Source: Brevibacterium sp. JSBI002
GTDB lineage: Bacteria; Actinomycetota; Actinomycetes; Actinomycetales; Brevibacteriaceae
Direction: 5' to 3'
Length of the DNA: 64,000 nucleotides
Assembly (NCBI RefSeq): GCF_026013965.1
Contig: NZ_CP110341.1
Location: forward strand, 2,852,001-2,916,000
Shown: piece by piece, positions 26,120 to 35,555 of the stretch
How the letters are laid out: each line of letters starts with the position of its first letter
Numbering within the stretch: position 1 is the first letter of the stretch
Position numbers and translations under genes: made by a program
The notes under the pieces: generated by a model
Databases searched by the model: none
Told to the model about the DNA's origin: nothing
The model's input: the letters and a program-made list of their open reading frames with translations, nothing else

Positions 26120-27625
26120 TCAGGGACGTCCCGTGGAGTTGGGGACGAGCCCTCCGACGTATTTCTGGAAGGCGTCGACCTGGTTGGCGAAGCCCCATAC
26201 GATGTATCCGCCCTCGTCGTAGAGCATCTTCTGCAGCTCGTGCTCAAGGTCTCGCCGCTCACCGGCGTCGGGAATGGCTCGAGATTTGTCGAAGACCTTG
26301 TTGAACTGCGGGTCGTCCCAGTGGGTTTCGTTGAACGGCGATTCGTCCAGGGCGCAGGAGATGACCTGCGGCATGAAGTCGCGGGTGTACCAGAAGTCCT
26401 GGGCGAAATCCCATTTGAGGTAGCCGTCGCCGAAGAACGTGGTGGCGTCGACCTTGCGGATCTTGACTCGGATTCCGGCGTCGGCGGCCTGCTGGGCGAA
26501 GACCTGGGCGGCTTCGACGGCTCCGGATTGGATGGGGGCGGTGACGAGTTCGACGTCGAGTCCGTCGGGGTAGCCCGCCTCGGCGAGGAGCTTCTTCGCT
26601 TTGTCGAGGTCCTGTTTGCGCTGCGGGAACTTCGGGTAGTTCTCGCTCAACGGCCCGAACATGTCGTTGCCGACGGTGCCATAGCCCGAGAGCACCTGTT
26701 CGATCATCTGTTCGCGGTCGACGACGAGGCGGAAGGCCTGCCGGACCTTGACGTCGTCGAAGGGCTTCTTGTCCACCCGCATGGTGAAGGGCAGCCACAT
26801 GCCGGTCTTCGAGTTGAGGATGGACATGCGCTCATCGGCGTCGATGACTTCGACGAGGGCGAGTGGGATTCCGGCGATCGCGTCGACCTGGGTGGACAGG
26901 AGGGCATTGATGAGGGCGTCATCGTCGTTGAAGTTGAGGATCTCAACCTCGTCGAGGTACATCTTGTCGAAGTCGAAGTAGTGCTCGTTGGGCACGAGCA
27001 CCGTCGACTGGGCGGCGGTGAAGGATTTGAGTTTGAACGGTCCCGAGCACACCGGGTTCTCCGGGTCGTAGCCGACGGGGACGATGGCGGCGGTGTACTC
27101 GGCGACAGCGTCTTTGAACAGGCCGTTGGGTTCGCTGAGTCGGAACTCGACGGTGCGATCGTCCTTCGCGACGACTTTCTCCAGCATGGAGAAGTTCGCT
27201 GCCGCGGTCTTCGGGTCGTCGGGATCGTTGATCCTCTCGAACGTGAACACGACGTCTTCGGGGGTGATCGGTTTGCCGTCGGAGAATTTGAGGCCCTCTT
27301 TCAGTGTGCACGTCCACACGGTGGAGTCGGAGTTGGCCTTGATCGATTCGGCCAGCAGGGGCACGACTTGGGCGTCGTCGTCCCAGCCGTAGAGGGCATT
27401 GTAGAGGTTGACTGCGCGGCAGACGTCGCCGTTGTTGACGGGGATGTGGGCGTCGACGGTATCGGCTGAGTTGCCGCCGGTGATCCCGACGCGCAGGGTT
27501 CCGCCTTTGACGGGGTCCCCGGCATCGGCGGCGCCGACCGTTCCGCCGCCGCAGGCGCTCAAGCCCGCGACGCCGGCCACGGCCAGGCCTGCCCCCAGCG
27601 CTTGTCTTCGGTTCGGTGTACTCAT
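26120..27625 (-). CDS. Substrate-binding lipoprotein, family 5 (peptide-type)
   Basis: The 501-residue extracellular solute-binding protein has an N-terminal RR motif (PNRRQALG) and a lipobox LSAC with Cys25, suggesting Tat-type export and lipid anchoring. The SBP-5 signature is the segment with GLKFSDGKPITPEDVVFTFERI. Peptides are the default substrate, but the family also binds nickel, opines and sugars, so the ligand is open. It is the second gene of the regulator-SBP-permease-permease-ATPase operon, 11 bases after the regulator stop. Confidence 0.93.
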   Translation of the reverse strand: MSTPNRRQALGAGLAVAGVAGLSACGGGTVGAADAGDPVKGGTLRVGITGGNSADTVDAHIPVNNGDVCRAVNLYNALYGWDDDAQVVPLLAESIKANSDSTVWTCTLKEGLKFSDGKPITPEDVVFTFERINDPDDPKTAAANFSMLEKVVAKDDRTVEFRLSEPNGLFKDAVAEYTAAIVPVGYDPENPVCSGPFKLKSFTAAQSTVLVPNEHYFDFDKMYLDEVEILNFNDDDALINALLSTQVDAIAGIPLALVEVIDADERMSILNSKTGMWLPFTMRVDKKPFDDVKVRQAFRLVVDREQMIEQVLSGYGTVGNDMFGPLSENYPKFPQRKQDLDKAKKLLAEAGYPDGLDVELVTAPIQSGAVEAAQVFAQQAADAGIRVKIRKVDATTFFGDGYLKWDFAQDFWYTRDFMPQVISCALDESPFNETHWDDPQFNKVFDKSRAIPDAGERRDLEHELQKMLYDEGGYIVWGFANQVDAFQKYVGGLVPNSTGRP

Positions 27626-27636
27626 GTGCCTTCTTC

Positions 27637-28686
27637 CTAGGACGTCGATTCGGGTCGGCCGGCAGCGGCGAGCCGATCTGACTTCGGGTGTCGGGTGTCG
27701 TCGGTGGACGCGTCATTGTTGAGGATGTGAGCGGCGAGGTAGTTCTCGAGCATGGTCAGTGCCTCGTCATCGGTGATGGGCATGTGCTCGGTGGTGCGGG
27801 CAACGCCGAGGCCGTCGATGAAGATCGACAGGGATTTCACCATCAGTGGGATGTTGCCTTCCCGGATCTTTCCCATGCGCTGGCCGCCGTCGATGACGGT
27901 GGTGATCATGTCCATCCATTCGCCGTAGACGGCGGTGAGGTTCGCACGGGCGCTTTCGTCGGTGGCTGCACGGGCCCAGCATTGGAGCCAGATCGACCAC
28001 ACTCTCCGGATCTTCGGGTCAACTCCGGCATGGATGCGTGCGAAGTGGCGGAGCACACCGATGGGGTCGGCGGAATCGTTGAGGTGGCGGGTCTCGGCGA
28101 TGACATCGAGGGAGTGGCGCAGGGCCGCCTGCAGCAGCTGGTCCTTCGTCCGGAAGTGATAATTCACCGCCGAGGCGGTCATGCCGGATGCGCGGGCGAC
28201 GTCGTCGGTGCGCACTTTGGCGATGCCGAGGTCGGCGTAGAGCTCCCAGGCCGCGGCGATGATCGTCACCCGACTGCGGGTGCCCTTCGACATCCAGTCC
28301 TGCGTGGGTGCGACCGTGCGTGGTTTTACGGTGTCGTTCTGCCCGGGAATCGTCGGAATATCGTCGTCGGCGGGCGAATCGGAGACAGGAACGATCCCTG
28401 AGGTGGGTGCGCTCCTCCCTCGCCGAGGCGGCCCTGCCGTTCTCCCGGTCGTGAGCCAATCGGTGCTGACCTCGGTCAGTTCGGCAATCCGTGAGATCTC
28501 TTCGACCCGGAACTTCCGCACTCCGGCCAGGGATTTCGAGAGTTTGCTGGCGTCGAGCCCGATCTGTCGGGCGATTTCGCTGTGGTTGATACCCGCGCTT
28601 TGGATTGCGTCACGGACACGGTCGGCCAGGGATGCCAGTGTGCTGTCAGCACCGTTACTTTTCGTGACCACCACTACAGTTTGCAC
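27637..28686 (-). CDS. XRE-TetR fusion transcriptional regulator
   Basis: In the 349-residue chain residues ~18-80 form an XRE helix-turn-helix (SLADRVRDAIQSAGINHSEI, then ARQIGLDASKLSKSL), ~81-135 a polar linker, and ~136-183 a TetR N-terminal HTH (RSRVTIIAAAWELYADLGIA, ASGMTASAVNYHFRTKDQLL), followed by a TetR ligand-binding helical domain. Two DNA-binding domains of different families in one chain is uncommon. It stands first in the ABC operon and most likely represses it. Starts are GTG at 28686, 28674 or 28671; no ribosome binding site is evident. The 8-bp palindrome ACTTAAGT (28685-28692) overlaps the first start and could be an autoregulatory site. Confidence 0.85.
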   Translation of the reverse strand: MQTVVVVTKSNGADSTLASLADRVRDAIQSAGINHSEIARQIGLDASKLSKSLAGVRKFRVEEISRIAELTEVSTDWLTTGRTAGPPRRGRSAPTSGIVPVSDSPADDDIPTIPGQNDTVKPRTVAPTQDWMSKGTRSRVTIIAAAWELYADLGIAKVRTDDVARASGMTASAVNYHFRTKDQLLQAALRHSLDVIAETRHLNDSADPIGVLRHFARIHAGVDPKIRRVWSIWLQCWARAATDESARANLTAVYGEWMDMITTVIDGGQRMGKIREGNIPLMVKSLSIFIDGLGVARTTEHMPITDDEALTMLENYLAAHILNNDASTDDTRHPKSDRLAAAGRPESTS

Positions 28687-28903
28687 TTAAGTTGCGATTT
28701 CGGCAATAGACACTGACGGATTTGATAGTTTCGAGTGGCTCAGCCACAGGGGCAGCCAGAAGCGAACGTTCGATTTGGGCCATCGACCAGGGCCCTCACA
28801 TTTTCAGAATCCACGCGCCTCCACAGATTCACACAACGGCAGATGTAGCATAGTAGCTTGCGCGAGTTGCCCCGCGACATGTGAACACTGCTCTGGAGCC
28901 AAG

Positions 28904-30721
28904 ATGACTGAATTGCCCGCAAAGACAGTCCCCAACCCAACCGGGATTGATGTCAGCGTGGTCATCCCTGTGTACAACTGCGAAAAGTACATCCAGGAAA
29001 CGGTCGAATCCGTAAGAGCCCAGGACATGCACGCCGGATCACTAGAAATTATTGCTGTGGACGACGGGTCGACAGACGATTCACTGAACATCCTCAACAA
29101 ACTGGCTGCGGACTGCACCGACCTTCACGTCCACTCGACCCCCAACAGCGGGTCTGCTGCTGCGCCCCGTAACTTTGGACTCGAACGAGCCCGTGGCCGC
29201 TACGTTTTCTTCCTCGACGCGGATGACAAATTCTCCCCAAATGCACTCTCCCGGCTGACCGAGGTCGCGGACAGCACAGGCTCAGGGGTCGTACTCGGCA
29301 AGATGGGACTGTTCGGCGAGAAGAGGGCCGGCAACGTACCTTCGACTGCTTTCGGTAAGACACTGTTAGCCGTCGATTTCATCGATTCCAAGGCACATTC
29401 GACGCTCGGAGCATGGAAACTTTTTCGCAGGTCGATCTTGATGGATAATGACATCCGATTCCCGCTCGGCTACAAGATAGGCGAGGATCAACCGTTCACG
29501 ATGAAGGCCTATCTTCACAGCCCGCACATTTCGATACTGGCTGACCAGGTCTATTATTGGCTCCGAGGCAGAGACGACGGAACTAATATCACCGCAACTG
29601 GTCAGCCTCCGCGTAAGCATCTCTGCCGAATCCTCACGCTCATTAAGACGATCGTCGACAATACCGAGCCAGGCGAGCGTCGTGACCATCTACTCCGGCG
29701 TCCGATCATCGGAGCAGCCGGGGTCAAGTCTGTGTTCGGAAAGAAGATGCTTACCGCTCACGACCGAGCTGAACGTGAAGCCATGGTGAAGGAATTCCGC
29801 GAAGTAGTCGCGCCCCTTTGGAGCTCAAACATCCGTGACCACGGCGTGCCCGAGTCACAGATCCTGGTGGATCTTGCCGTTCGCGGCGACATCGACGAAA
29901 TTGAGACCGTCAGTCGTCTTTTGGCGCACAAGAAGACAGTCCCTCTCAGTTTCGATGAGGAACACGCACAAATGGTCTACCAACCCCGCGCTGGTGACAG
30001 TGTGGGCGACCTGCGAGCCAGGCTCCACCAATCACTCGAGTCGATTACTTCGACGGCAGACGGGATCATTATCCGGGGCGAGTTCGGAGTCGCCGGCTTA
30101 GACCGCGCTCCTGACAGCGCCCACATCATCTTTCGCCACCGTAAGCTAGGAACAAAGATCACGTCTAAGATCGACACGTCTCGGGCATACACTCGAAGTT
30201 TCGGTACCCGAGTGAGATTCTCGACCGATGTTCAGATTTCGAGATTGGCCGACTCCGGTATCTGGGAAATATTCATTAAAGCGAAGTGGTCATCAATGGT
30301 GGTCCGTGAACGTCTCGGGATAGCCCGGGCAGCAGGGATGGATACTGCTCCGATCATAATCGGCGACCCGCTCGAAGGCGTCGTGTTCTTCGATCAATCT
30401 GACGGACTTTCCGTCGACCTGGGGCCCACTGAGAAGCATCTCGATCCCGTCAAGAGACATGAGCTGCACGTCGTTGATCAGTTCGAAGTCGGACGTTCAG
30501 TGGTCTGCGTGATCAGCGGCCCGGTTTCGAACATGAAGGCCGCGTCCTATCAAGCAGACAACAAGTCCAAGTCAAAACCTGCCAGATTCATCGTCCATTC
30601 AACTGACCAAGCGTCAATAGTCATCCCTCGCTCAGCTGCAAAAAAGCAGGGCTGCACGATCGAGTTGAAAGATGCAGAAGGGAATTCAGTCGAAATAGCA
30701 CTAACTGAGCTCAGAGACTGA
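28904..30721 (+). CDS. GT2-family glycosyltransferase, teichoic-acid type, large
   Basis: The 605-residue cytoplasmic protein begins with a GT-A domain: VSVVIPVYNCEKYIQETVESV, DDGSTDDS and ARGRYVFFLDADD with the metal-binding DxD. The GT2 part covers about 230 residues; the remaining ~370 contain helices and then a beta-rich module, as in large teichoic-acid glycosyltransferases (TagX/TarS-like size). ATG 28904 is chosen as CTGGAGCC lies just upstream; the reading frame before it has no similarity. The donor sugar cannot be told. It stands apart at the left edge of the polymer locus, next to a gene remnant and an insertion element. Confidence 0.85.
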   Translation: MTELPAKTVPNPTGIDVSVVIPVYNCEKYIQETVESVRAQDMHAGSLEIIAVDDGSTDDSLNILNKLAADCTDLHVHSTPNSGSAAAPRNFGLERARGRYVFFLDADDKFSPNALSRLTEVADSTGSGVVLGKMGLFGEKRAGNVPSTAFGKTLLAVDFIDSKAHSTLGAWKLFRRSILMDNDIRFPLGYKIGEDQPFTMKAYLHSPHISILADQVYYWLRGRDDGTNITATGQPPRKHLCRILTLIKTIVDNTEPGERRDHLLRRPIIGAAGVKSVFGKKMLTAHDRAEREAMVKEFREVVAPLWSSNIRDHGVPESQILVDLAVRGDIDEIETVSRLLAHKKTVPLSFDEEHAQMVYQPRAGDSVGDLRARLHQSLESITSTADGIIIRGEFGVAGLDRAPDSAHIIFRHRKLGTKITSKIDTSRAYTRSFGTRVRFSTDVQISRLADSGIWEIFIKAKWSSMVVRERLGIARAAGMDTAPIIIGDPLEGVVFFDQSDGLSVDLGPTEKHLDPVKRHELHVVDQFEVGRSVVCVISGPVSNMKAASYQADNKSKSKPARFIVHSTDQASIVIPRSAAKKQGCTIELKDAEGNSVEIALTELRD

Positions 30722-30826
30722 GAACGCAATCTTCTGAGGACGAATCAGCTCCTGAACAGAACTGGCCGCAACCACCCGTTTACGCATCGGCCGTCGTCTG
30801 CGCTGTCTGCCAAATCTCGGGACGCA

Positions 30827-30995
30827 CTATCGCTTCAATCCACGCTTCAGTCGAGTCCTCACACTTCGCAGGAGCGACTGCGGCTGTGTACGACCGGACT
30901 GTTTAACGGACGGTTTCACTGCGTTTGCGGCAATCTTGTCCTAGTAGAAGCCATACGATCGACGAAGCTTACGTCGCATGTTCTCTTGGTATTGC
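30827..30995 (-). pseudogene. 3' remnant of a cell-wall polymer gene cut by the ISL3 element
   Basis: Reading leftward from the insertion element edge at 30995 gives QYQENMRRKLRRSYGFY, then an in-frame TAG at 30941-30943, then 37 further residues in the same frame ending SVRTRLKRGLKR and TAG at 30827-30829. The basic, Arg/Lys-rich tail resembles the C-termini of other polymer enzymes here. Only the last ~55 codons survive, so the product family cannot be named. Confidence 0.45.
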
Positions 30996-31886
30996 GGCTC
31001 TTCGTAATTGAGAGTGTAGATCGATGATTCCAGGACACGGCGAGTCGCTGCGCGGATAGACGCCGAGGTCTTCCGATGATGGGAAGTTCTCACACAATCC
31101 ATCCGAAAGACCTCGACGTGGCCAAGCCTACTTTCTCGACCCCTGACCTCACGACATTCTGCCGACTCGACACCCTCGATCTGACCTGCACCGGCCAAAA
31201 CATCACCGGGCACAAGGCGATTCTGGAATGCCGGCCCAACACCGCCGATGACTGGTGCCGTCGGTGCGGTGGCCACGGGATCGTTCGCGATACCGCCGTC
31301 CGCCGTCTGGCACACGAACCTTTCGGCTACCGACCAACCACGCTTCATCTTCGCCGACTCTACAAATGCGTCGAGTGTGGCCGCGTCTGGCGTCAAGACG
31401 CCACAGCCGCGGGGCACCACCACGAGCGAAGATCTCGCGAACCAGCCTCGACTGGGCGTTGGGTGCCCTCGTCATCGATCACGACACCGTCTCCGTCATC
31501 GCAGCGAAACTCGCAGTTTCCTGACACACCGCGAACTCCGCCGTCCTCGCTGAAGGCCACCGACTGTTGATCAACGACCCAGCCCGGTTCGACGGGGTCA
31601 GCGTCATTGGTGTCGACGAGCACGTGTGGCGGCATACCCGGCGTGGTGACAAGTACGTCACCGTCATCATCGACCTCACCCCAATCCGCGAGGGAACAGG
31701 CTCGGCACGTCTGCTCGACATGGTTGAATATCCGCTTTATTGGGGGCCGTCAATCGTGGGTTCGGGGGCCGGACGCCTGATCAGATAATCGTGTGGTTCG
31801 GGGCCAGCTATGGCGTGCATGGGGGCCACTGACGTATAAGCTCCTTCCGCCGCGTGTATAGGGCACGCGGCAGAAGGAGAATATTC

Positions 31887-33440
31887 ATGGTACGCAAGAT
31901 CAGAGCGAAGCTGGTTCTACAGCTTCGGGCCGAGGGGCTCTCGGGAAGAGCTATTGCATCGTCTCAGGCGATGTCCCGTAAGTCTGTCACCCAAGTCCTC
32001 GATGCCGCGAATGCTGCCGGCCTGAGTTGGGATGATGTCAAAGACTGCCCCGATGGTGAGGTGTACAGTCTGTTGTTCCCGGGCCGCGGCGACCATCACA
32101 GTGTGTTCGCCCAACCCGACTGGGAACGAATCCATAAGGAGATGGCTCGGGTCGGGGTGACGCTGAAGCTCCTCCATGGCGAGTATGTCGATGCATGCGC
32201 TGCTGCTGGTGATGCGGCGATGAGCTACGACCGGTTCTGCCGCACCTATCAACGTCATGTGCTGGTCACTGGCGCCGCTTCCCGAGTCGGTCACAAGGCC
32301 GCGCAGACGATCGAAGTCGATTGGTCGGGGCCGACGATGCGACTGTATCCGTCGGGGGCGAGTCAGCCTGTGACCGTGTATCTGTTCGTCGCGTGTCTGC
32401 CATTCAGCCGGTACGCGTTCGTGTATCCGAGTCTGGATATGAGCCAGGATTCCTGGTTGCGGGCGCATGTGGCAATGTTCACCGCTTTCGACGGATCGAC
32501 GCCGAGGATCGTGCCGGACAACCTCAAAACCGGAGTGATCGCTCATCCCCGCGATGGTGAGGTCGTGCTCAACGATGCTTATCGGGAAATGGCTGCCCAC
32601 TATTCGGCGGCAGTGCTTCCGGGCCGGATCAGAGCACCGAAAGACAAGGCGAGTGTGGAGAACACTGTCGGGCATGTGGCCACGTGGGTGATCGCGGGAC
32701 TTCGGGACCGACGGTTTGCTTCGCTGCCGGAACTGGCATCGGCGATCGAGGAGCGAGTCGCAGCCTATAACGCCGAGCCCTTCCAGAAGCGGCCAGGTTC
32801 CAGACTCAGCGTCTTCACCACCGATGAGCAGCCACTGCTGAGGCGATTGCCGCAGGTTGCCTACGAGATCAGCCGGTGGGTCTACGGGCGCCGGGTGGCC
32901 AGGAATGGGCATGTCAGTTGGGCGCGGAACTATTATTCAGTGCCGTTTGCCCATATCGGCGCCAAGGTTGATCTGCGAATCACCGATCGCAGTCTTGAGG
33001 TCTATTCCGGCCATGAGAGGATCACGACGCACCTGCTGCTACCGGTAACGGCAGCGAATGAGTATCGGACGAATGAGGCCGACCTGCCGGTCGGCGAGAA
33101 GTACCAGCTGTGGGACAAACCGCGAGCCCGCCAGTGGGCCGAGCGGATCGGTCCATCGGCACTGGTTGTCATCGATCGCATTTTCGAGTCTGTTCCCATC
33201 GACGAGCAAGGACTCAACCCGGCCCTGGCGGTGTTGAGGCTGGCCCGCCGTTACTCTGCTGAAAGGGTCGAGGCGGCCTGCCGGATCGCTTTGGCCGGTC
33301 CGGTGAGGTCCCCACGCTATGCGCATGTGAACCCGATCCTGGTCACAGGGCAAGACCACACCAGAGCCGACGAGGCTCAGCCTGTCGAGCACGGCGGTTA
33401 CGTTCGTGGAGCCTCCTACTATGCAGGAGGCCGACAGTGA
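31887..33440 (+). CDS. istA: IS21 family transposase IstA
   Basis: The 517-residue transposase has an N-terminal HTH (KLVLQLRAEGLSGRAIASSQ) and a DDE integrase domain with the acidic residues in QTIEVDWSG, IVPDNLKTGV and DKASVENTVG, so the catalytic triad appears complete. A C-terminal Mu-type beta-barrel contains NYYSVPFAHIGAKVDLRI. ATG 31887 follows GAAGGAGAATATTC; an upstream start is unneeded. It overlaps istB by four bases, the classic IS21 arrangement. It looks functional. Confidence 0.93.
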   Translation: MVRKIRAKLVLQLRAEGLSGRAIASSQAMSRKSVTQVLDAANAAGLSWDDVKDCPDGEVYSLLFPGRGDHHSVFAQPDWERIHKEMARVGVTLKLLHGEYVDACAAAGDAAMSYDRFCRTYQRHVLVTGAASRVGHKAAQTIEVDWSGPTMRLYPSGASQPVTVYLFVACLPFSRYAFVYPSLDMSQDSWLRAHVAMFTAFDGSTPRIVPDNLKTGVIAHPRDGEVVLNDAYREMAAHYSAAVLPGRIRAPKDKASVENTVGHVATWVIAGLRDRRFASLPELASAIEERVAAYNAEPFQKRPGSRLSVFTTDEQPLLRRLPQVAYEISRWVYGRRVARNGHVSWARNYYSVPFAHIGAKVDLRITDRSLEVYSGHERITTHLLLPVTAANEYRTNEADLPVGEKYQLWDKPRARQWAERIGPSALVVIDRIFESVPIDEQGLNPALAVLRLARRYSAERVEAACRIALAGPVRSPRYAHVNPILVTGQDHTRADEAQPVEHGGYVRGASYYAGGRQ

Positions 33441-34183
33441 CGGCGATCGATACAGAAACCAAGCGCAAGCTGCGCGAGATGGGTGCGACACCTTTGCTGG
33501 AGGCACTCGAGTCCCAGGACGAGGACCTGACTATGGGAATGAGCTTCGATGAACGCCTGCAGTTGATCGTCGACGAAGCCCACTCGAGGTTCAACCATGC
33601 CAAAGTTGAAGGACTCATCCGCCGGGCCGGACTACGATACCCGGCAGCGGACCTGCGGCAACTGTCCCGCGTCGATGAGAGAGGACTGGATCAGAACGTG
33701 ATCGCGCAGCTAGGAACCTGCGGCTTCATCGACCGCGGCCAGAACGTCGTGTTCCAAGGATTCACCGGTTCGGGAAAGTCCTATCTGGGATGTGCTCTAG
33801 CAAAACGAGCCTGTCAGCACCGGATCCGAGCTCACTACATTCGCATGCCTGATCTGGAAGAGGCCTGGGCACTAGCAAAGGACAAACCGCTGGGCACGAC
33901 GAAGTTATTGAAGAAATACGCCGCGTTCACCGTCCTCGTCATCGACGAATGGTTACTCGATCCTCCCGATGAGGCTATGCGCAGTATGCTGCTGGAACTG
34001 CTCGAGCGCCGCTACGACACGGCATCGACGGTGTTCTGTACCCAGTATGCGAAGAAGGACTGGCATCAACGACTGGGGTCTGGAGTCCACGCGGATGCGA
34101 TCATGGACCGAATCGTGCACAACACGATCTGGGTCGAGACTGGCAGTCATAACATGCGTGAACATGCTGCTCTGAATTCGTGA
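33437..34183 (+). CDS. istB: IS21 helper ATPase IstB
   Basis: A 248-residue AAA+ (DnaA-like) ATPase that helps IstA in target capture. Walker A is GFTGSGKSYLGCAL near residue 110 and Walker B is VLVIDEWLLD near 172, followed by a sensor-like arginine region with RYDTASTVFCTQY. GTG start overlaps the istA stop. Full length, no break seen. Confidence 0.93.
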   Translation: MTAIDTETKRKLREMGATPLLEALESQDEDLTMGMSFDERLQLIVDEAHSRFNHAKVEGLIRRAGLRYPAADLRQLSRVDERGLDQNVIAQLGTCGFIDRGQNVVFQGFTGSGKSYLGCALAKRACQHRIRAHYIRMPDLEEAWALAKDKPLGTTKLLKKYAAFTVLVIDEWLLDPPDEAMRSMLLELLERRYDTASTVFCTQYAKKDWHQRLGSGVHADAIMDRIVHNTIWVETGSHNMREHAALNS

Positions 34184-35042
34184 GAAACCGTCGGTGGGTG
34201 GCTGGTGGACCCGATAGTCCCGGCTGCTGGCCCCCACCGGCAATATCGGTGGCTCCCAAACGCACGATCGACTGGTCCCCAAAGCTTCAAATACTCACAT
34301 GGTGGCTGGCCGTTCGAAGCAGGTGTTCAAACAATGGTTGAAAGACCGACCGAAAGACTGGCGTGAGGGCATCGCCGTCGTCGCGATGAACGGATTCTCC
34401 GGCTTCAAAACAGCCTCAGCTGAGGAACTGCCCGACGCTGTCGAAGTCATGGACCCCTTCCACGTCGTCAAACTCGCCGGTGATGCCCTCGACGAGGTAC
34501 ATCGCCGAGTTCAGCAAGAGACAACCGGCCATCGCGGACGAGCAAAGGACCCGTTGTACCGGGCAAGAAGAACTCTGCACACGGGCAGCAGCCTACTCAC
34601 GACCAAGCAGCAGGAAAGAATCGCGAAGCCCTTCGCTGACCCGAACTTCACCGAAGTCGAAGTCACCTGGGCCGTCTACCAAGACATTGTCAGCGCCTAC
34701 CGAACCGCGGACCGCAACGAGGGCAAGAGACTCTTGCAAACGGTCATCGACGCCCTGACAACGAATCTGCCATCCGAACTTGTCGAGCTCAAACGGTTAG
34801 GACGGACCTTGAAGCGTCGAGCTGCAGATGTGGTCGCGCTCTTCACCCGACCGGGTACGTCCAATCGCCCGACTGAAGAGATCAACCGCAGACTCGAACA
34901 TCTCCGCGGGTCCGCGCTGGGATTCCGCAACCTCACGCACTACATCGCGAGGTGTCTGCTCGAGTCCGGCGGATTCAGGCCGGTTCTACACTCTCAATCA
35001 CGATGGGCCACTTTAGAGTCCCGGAAGCCGAGCCGGTAGTCG

Positions 35043-35555
35043 CTAAGCCGCGCGTTCTCTCCCTGCCCGGAAATCTCGGGGTCGAAGTTGATGGCCTGTC
35101 CACCCACTCGCCCGGAGGAACGTATTGCGGTGGACGACGTCGACTCCGAGCTCGTCGAGTTCTCGCACGCTATCGGATTTCGAAGCGGGTTCGACCAGTC
35201 GGGCAGCGACGAGTTGGAAGAAGACTTCGTCATCGACGATGACGAATCCGAGGCGAGTGTAAACACGACGGATCGTGTCGATGAGGCTCCCAGACCGGCT
35301 GGACTTCACGACTGCTGATGTCAGACGGGGCGTGTCTGCTGTGCCGAAGTCGAGTGTGCCCTGCCCAGCGTCTCGGAGTTTGGTCTTGCCAGCTTCGACG
35401 AAGGCCGGATCACGACGAACTGGAAACAGGCCCTGGCTCGACTGACCGTGGTCTATCCGAACCGGACGAATCCCTACTTGTAAATCATGCCCGAACACAA
35501 ACAATTTGACAGGCTCACCAGACGCGGTAAGTACCTTGCGGACGAATGGGCTCAT
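35043..35555 (-). pseudogene. Truncated IS1634-type transposase, N-terminal fragment
   Basis: From ATG 35555 the frame reads SPFVRKVLTASGEPVKLFV and continues to GQGTLDFG and a block with DTIRRVYTRLGF, VGDEV-like VDDEVFFQLVAARLVEP and SKSDSVRELDELGVD, the start of IS1634/IS4-like transposases. Similarity fades after about 150 residues and the frame ends 30 bases from the ISL3 right end. An intact transposase would be about 550 residues, so over two thirds, including the DDE core, is missing. Confidence 0.65.

Larger units (their letters stand above)
31725..34297 (+). mobile_element. IS21-family insertion sequence with 6-bp target duplication
   Basis: The 2573-bp element starts TGAATATCC and ends ATACTCA, giving the 5'-TG...CA-3' ends of IS21. 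CATGGT is repeated on both sides (31719-31724 and 34298-34303), so the insertion is clean; ACATGGT is shared if the terminal A is counted. The imperfect inverted ends share TGA, TAT and a TTGGGG-type block. It carries intact-looking istA and istB and sits in the ISL3 transposase gene. Confidence 0.88.
30996..35009. mobile_element. ISL3-family insertion sequence, inactivated and split by an IS21-family element
   Basis: The terminal inverted repeats are 30996-31020 and 34985-35009: 25 bases, matching at all but four positions, sharing ATTGAGAGTGTAGA. They begin with GGC, as ISL3 ends do. The flanking octamers (GGTATTGC and ACTTTAGA) do not match, so the usual 8-bp target duplication is lost or the region was rearranged. 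Its transposase gene is broken three ways, and its own length without the nested element is about 1.43 kb, normal for ISL3. Confidence 0.85.
31076..35039 (+). pseudogene. ISL3-family transposase, frameshifted, with a stop codon and split by IS21
   Basis: Pieces in order: the N-terminal zinc-finger part (CRRCGGHGIVRDTAVRRL, CVECGRVWRQD) from ATG 31076; a -1 change of frame at the G-run 31411-31414; frame-one continuation KISRTSLDWALGALVIDHD with an in-frame TGA at 31522-31524 where Trp is expected; then IGVDEHVWRHTRRGDKYVT with the first catalytic Asp, up to ATGGT at 31724. After the inserted element it resumes at 34299 with VAGRSKQVFKQWL, PFHVVKLAGDALD and RRLEHLRGSALGFRNLTHYI. The final stop lies 30 bases past the inverted repeat. 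Confidence 0.9.

Noticed and set aside
25223..27469. 748-codon plus-strand open frame opposite the ABC binding protein and permease
   Set aside because: High-GC shadow frame; the minus-strand genes have full domains, signal sequence and operon overlaps.
31255..31570. Separate small plus-strand genes within the ISL3 element
   Set aside because: They are pieces of the frameshifted transposase, joined by ISL3 family similarity across the G-run and the TGA.
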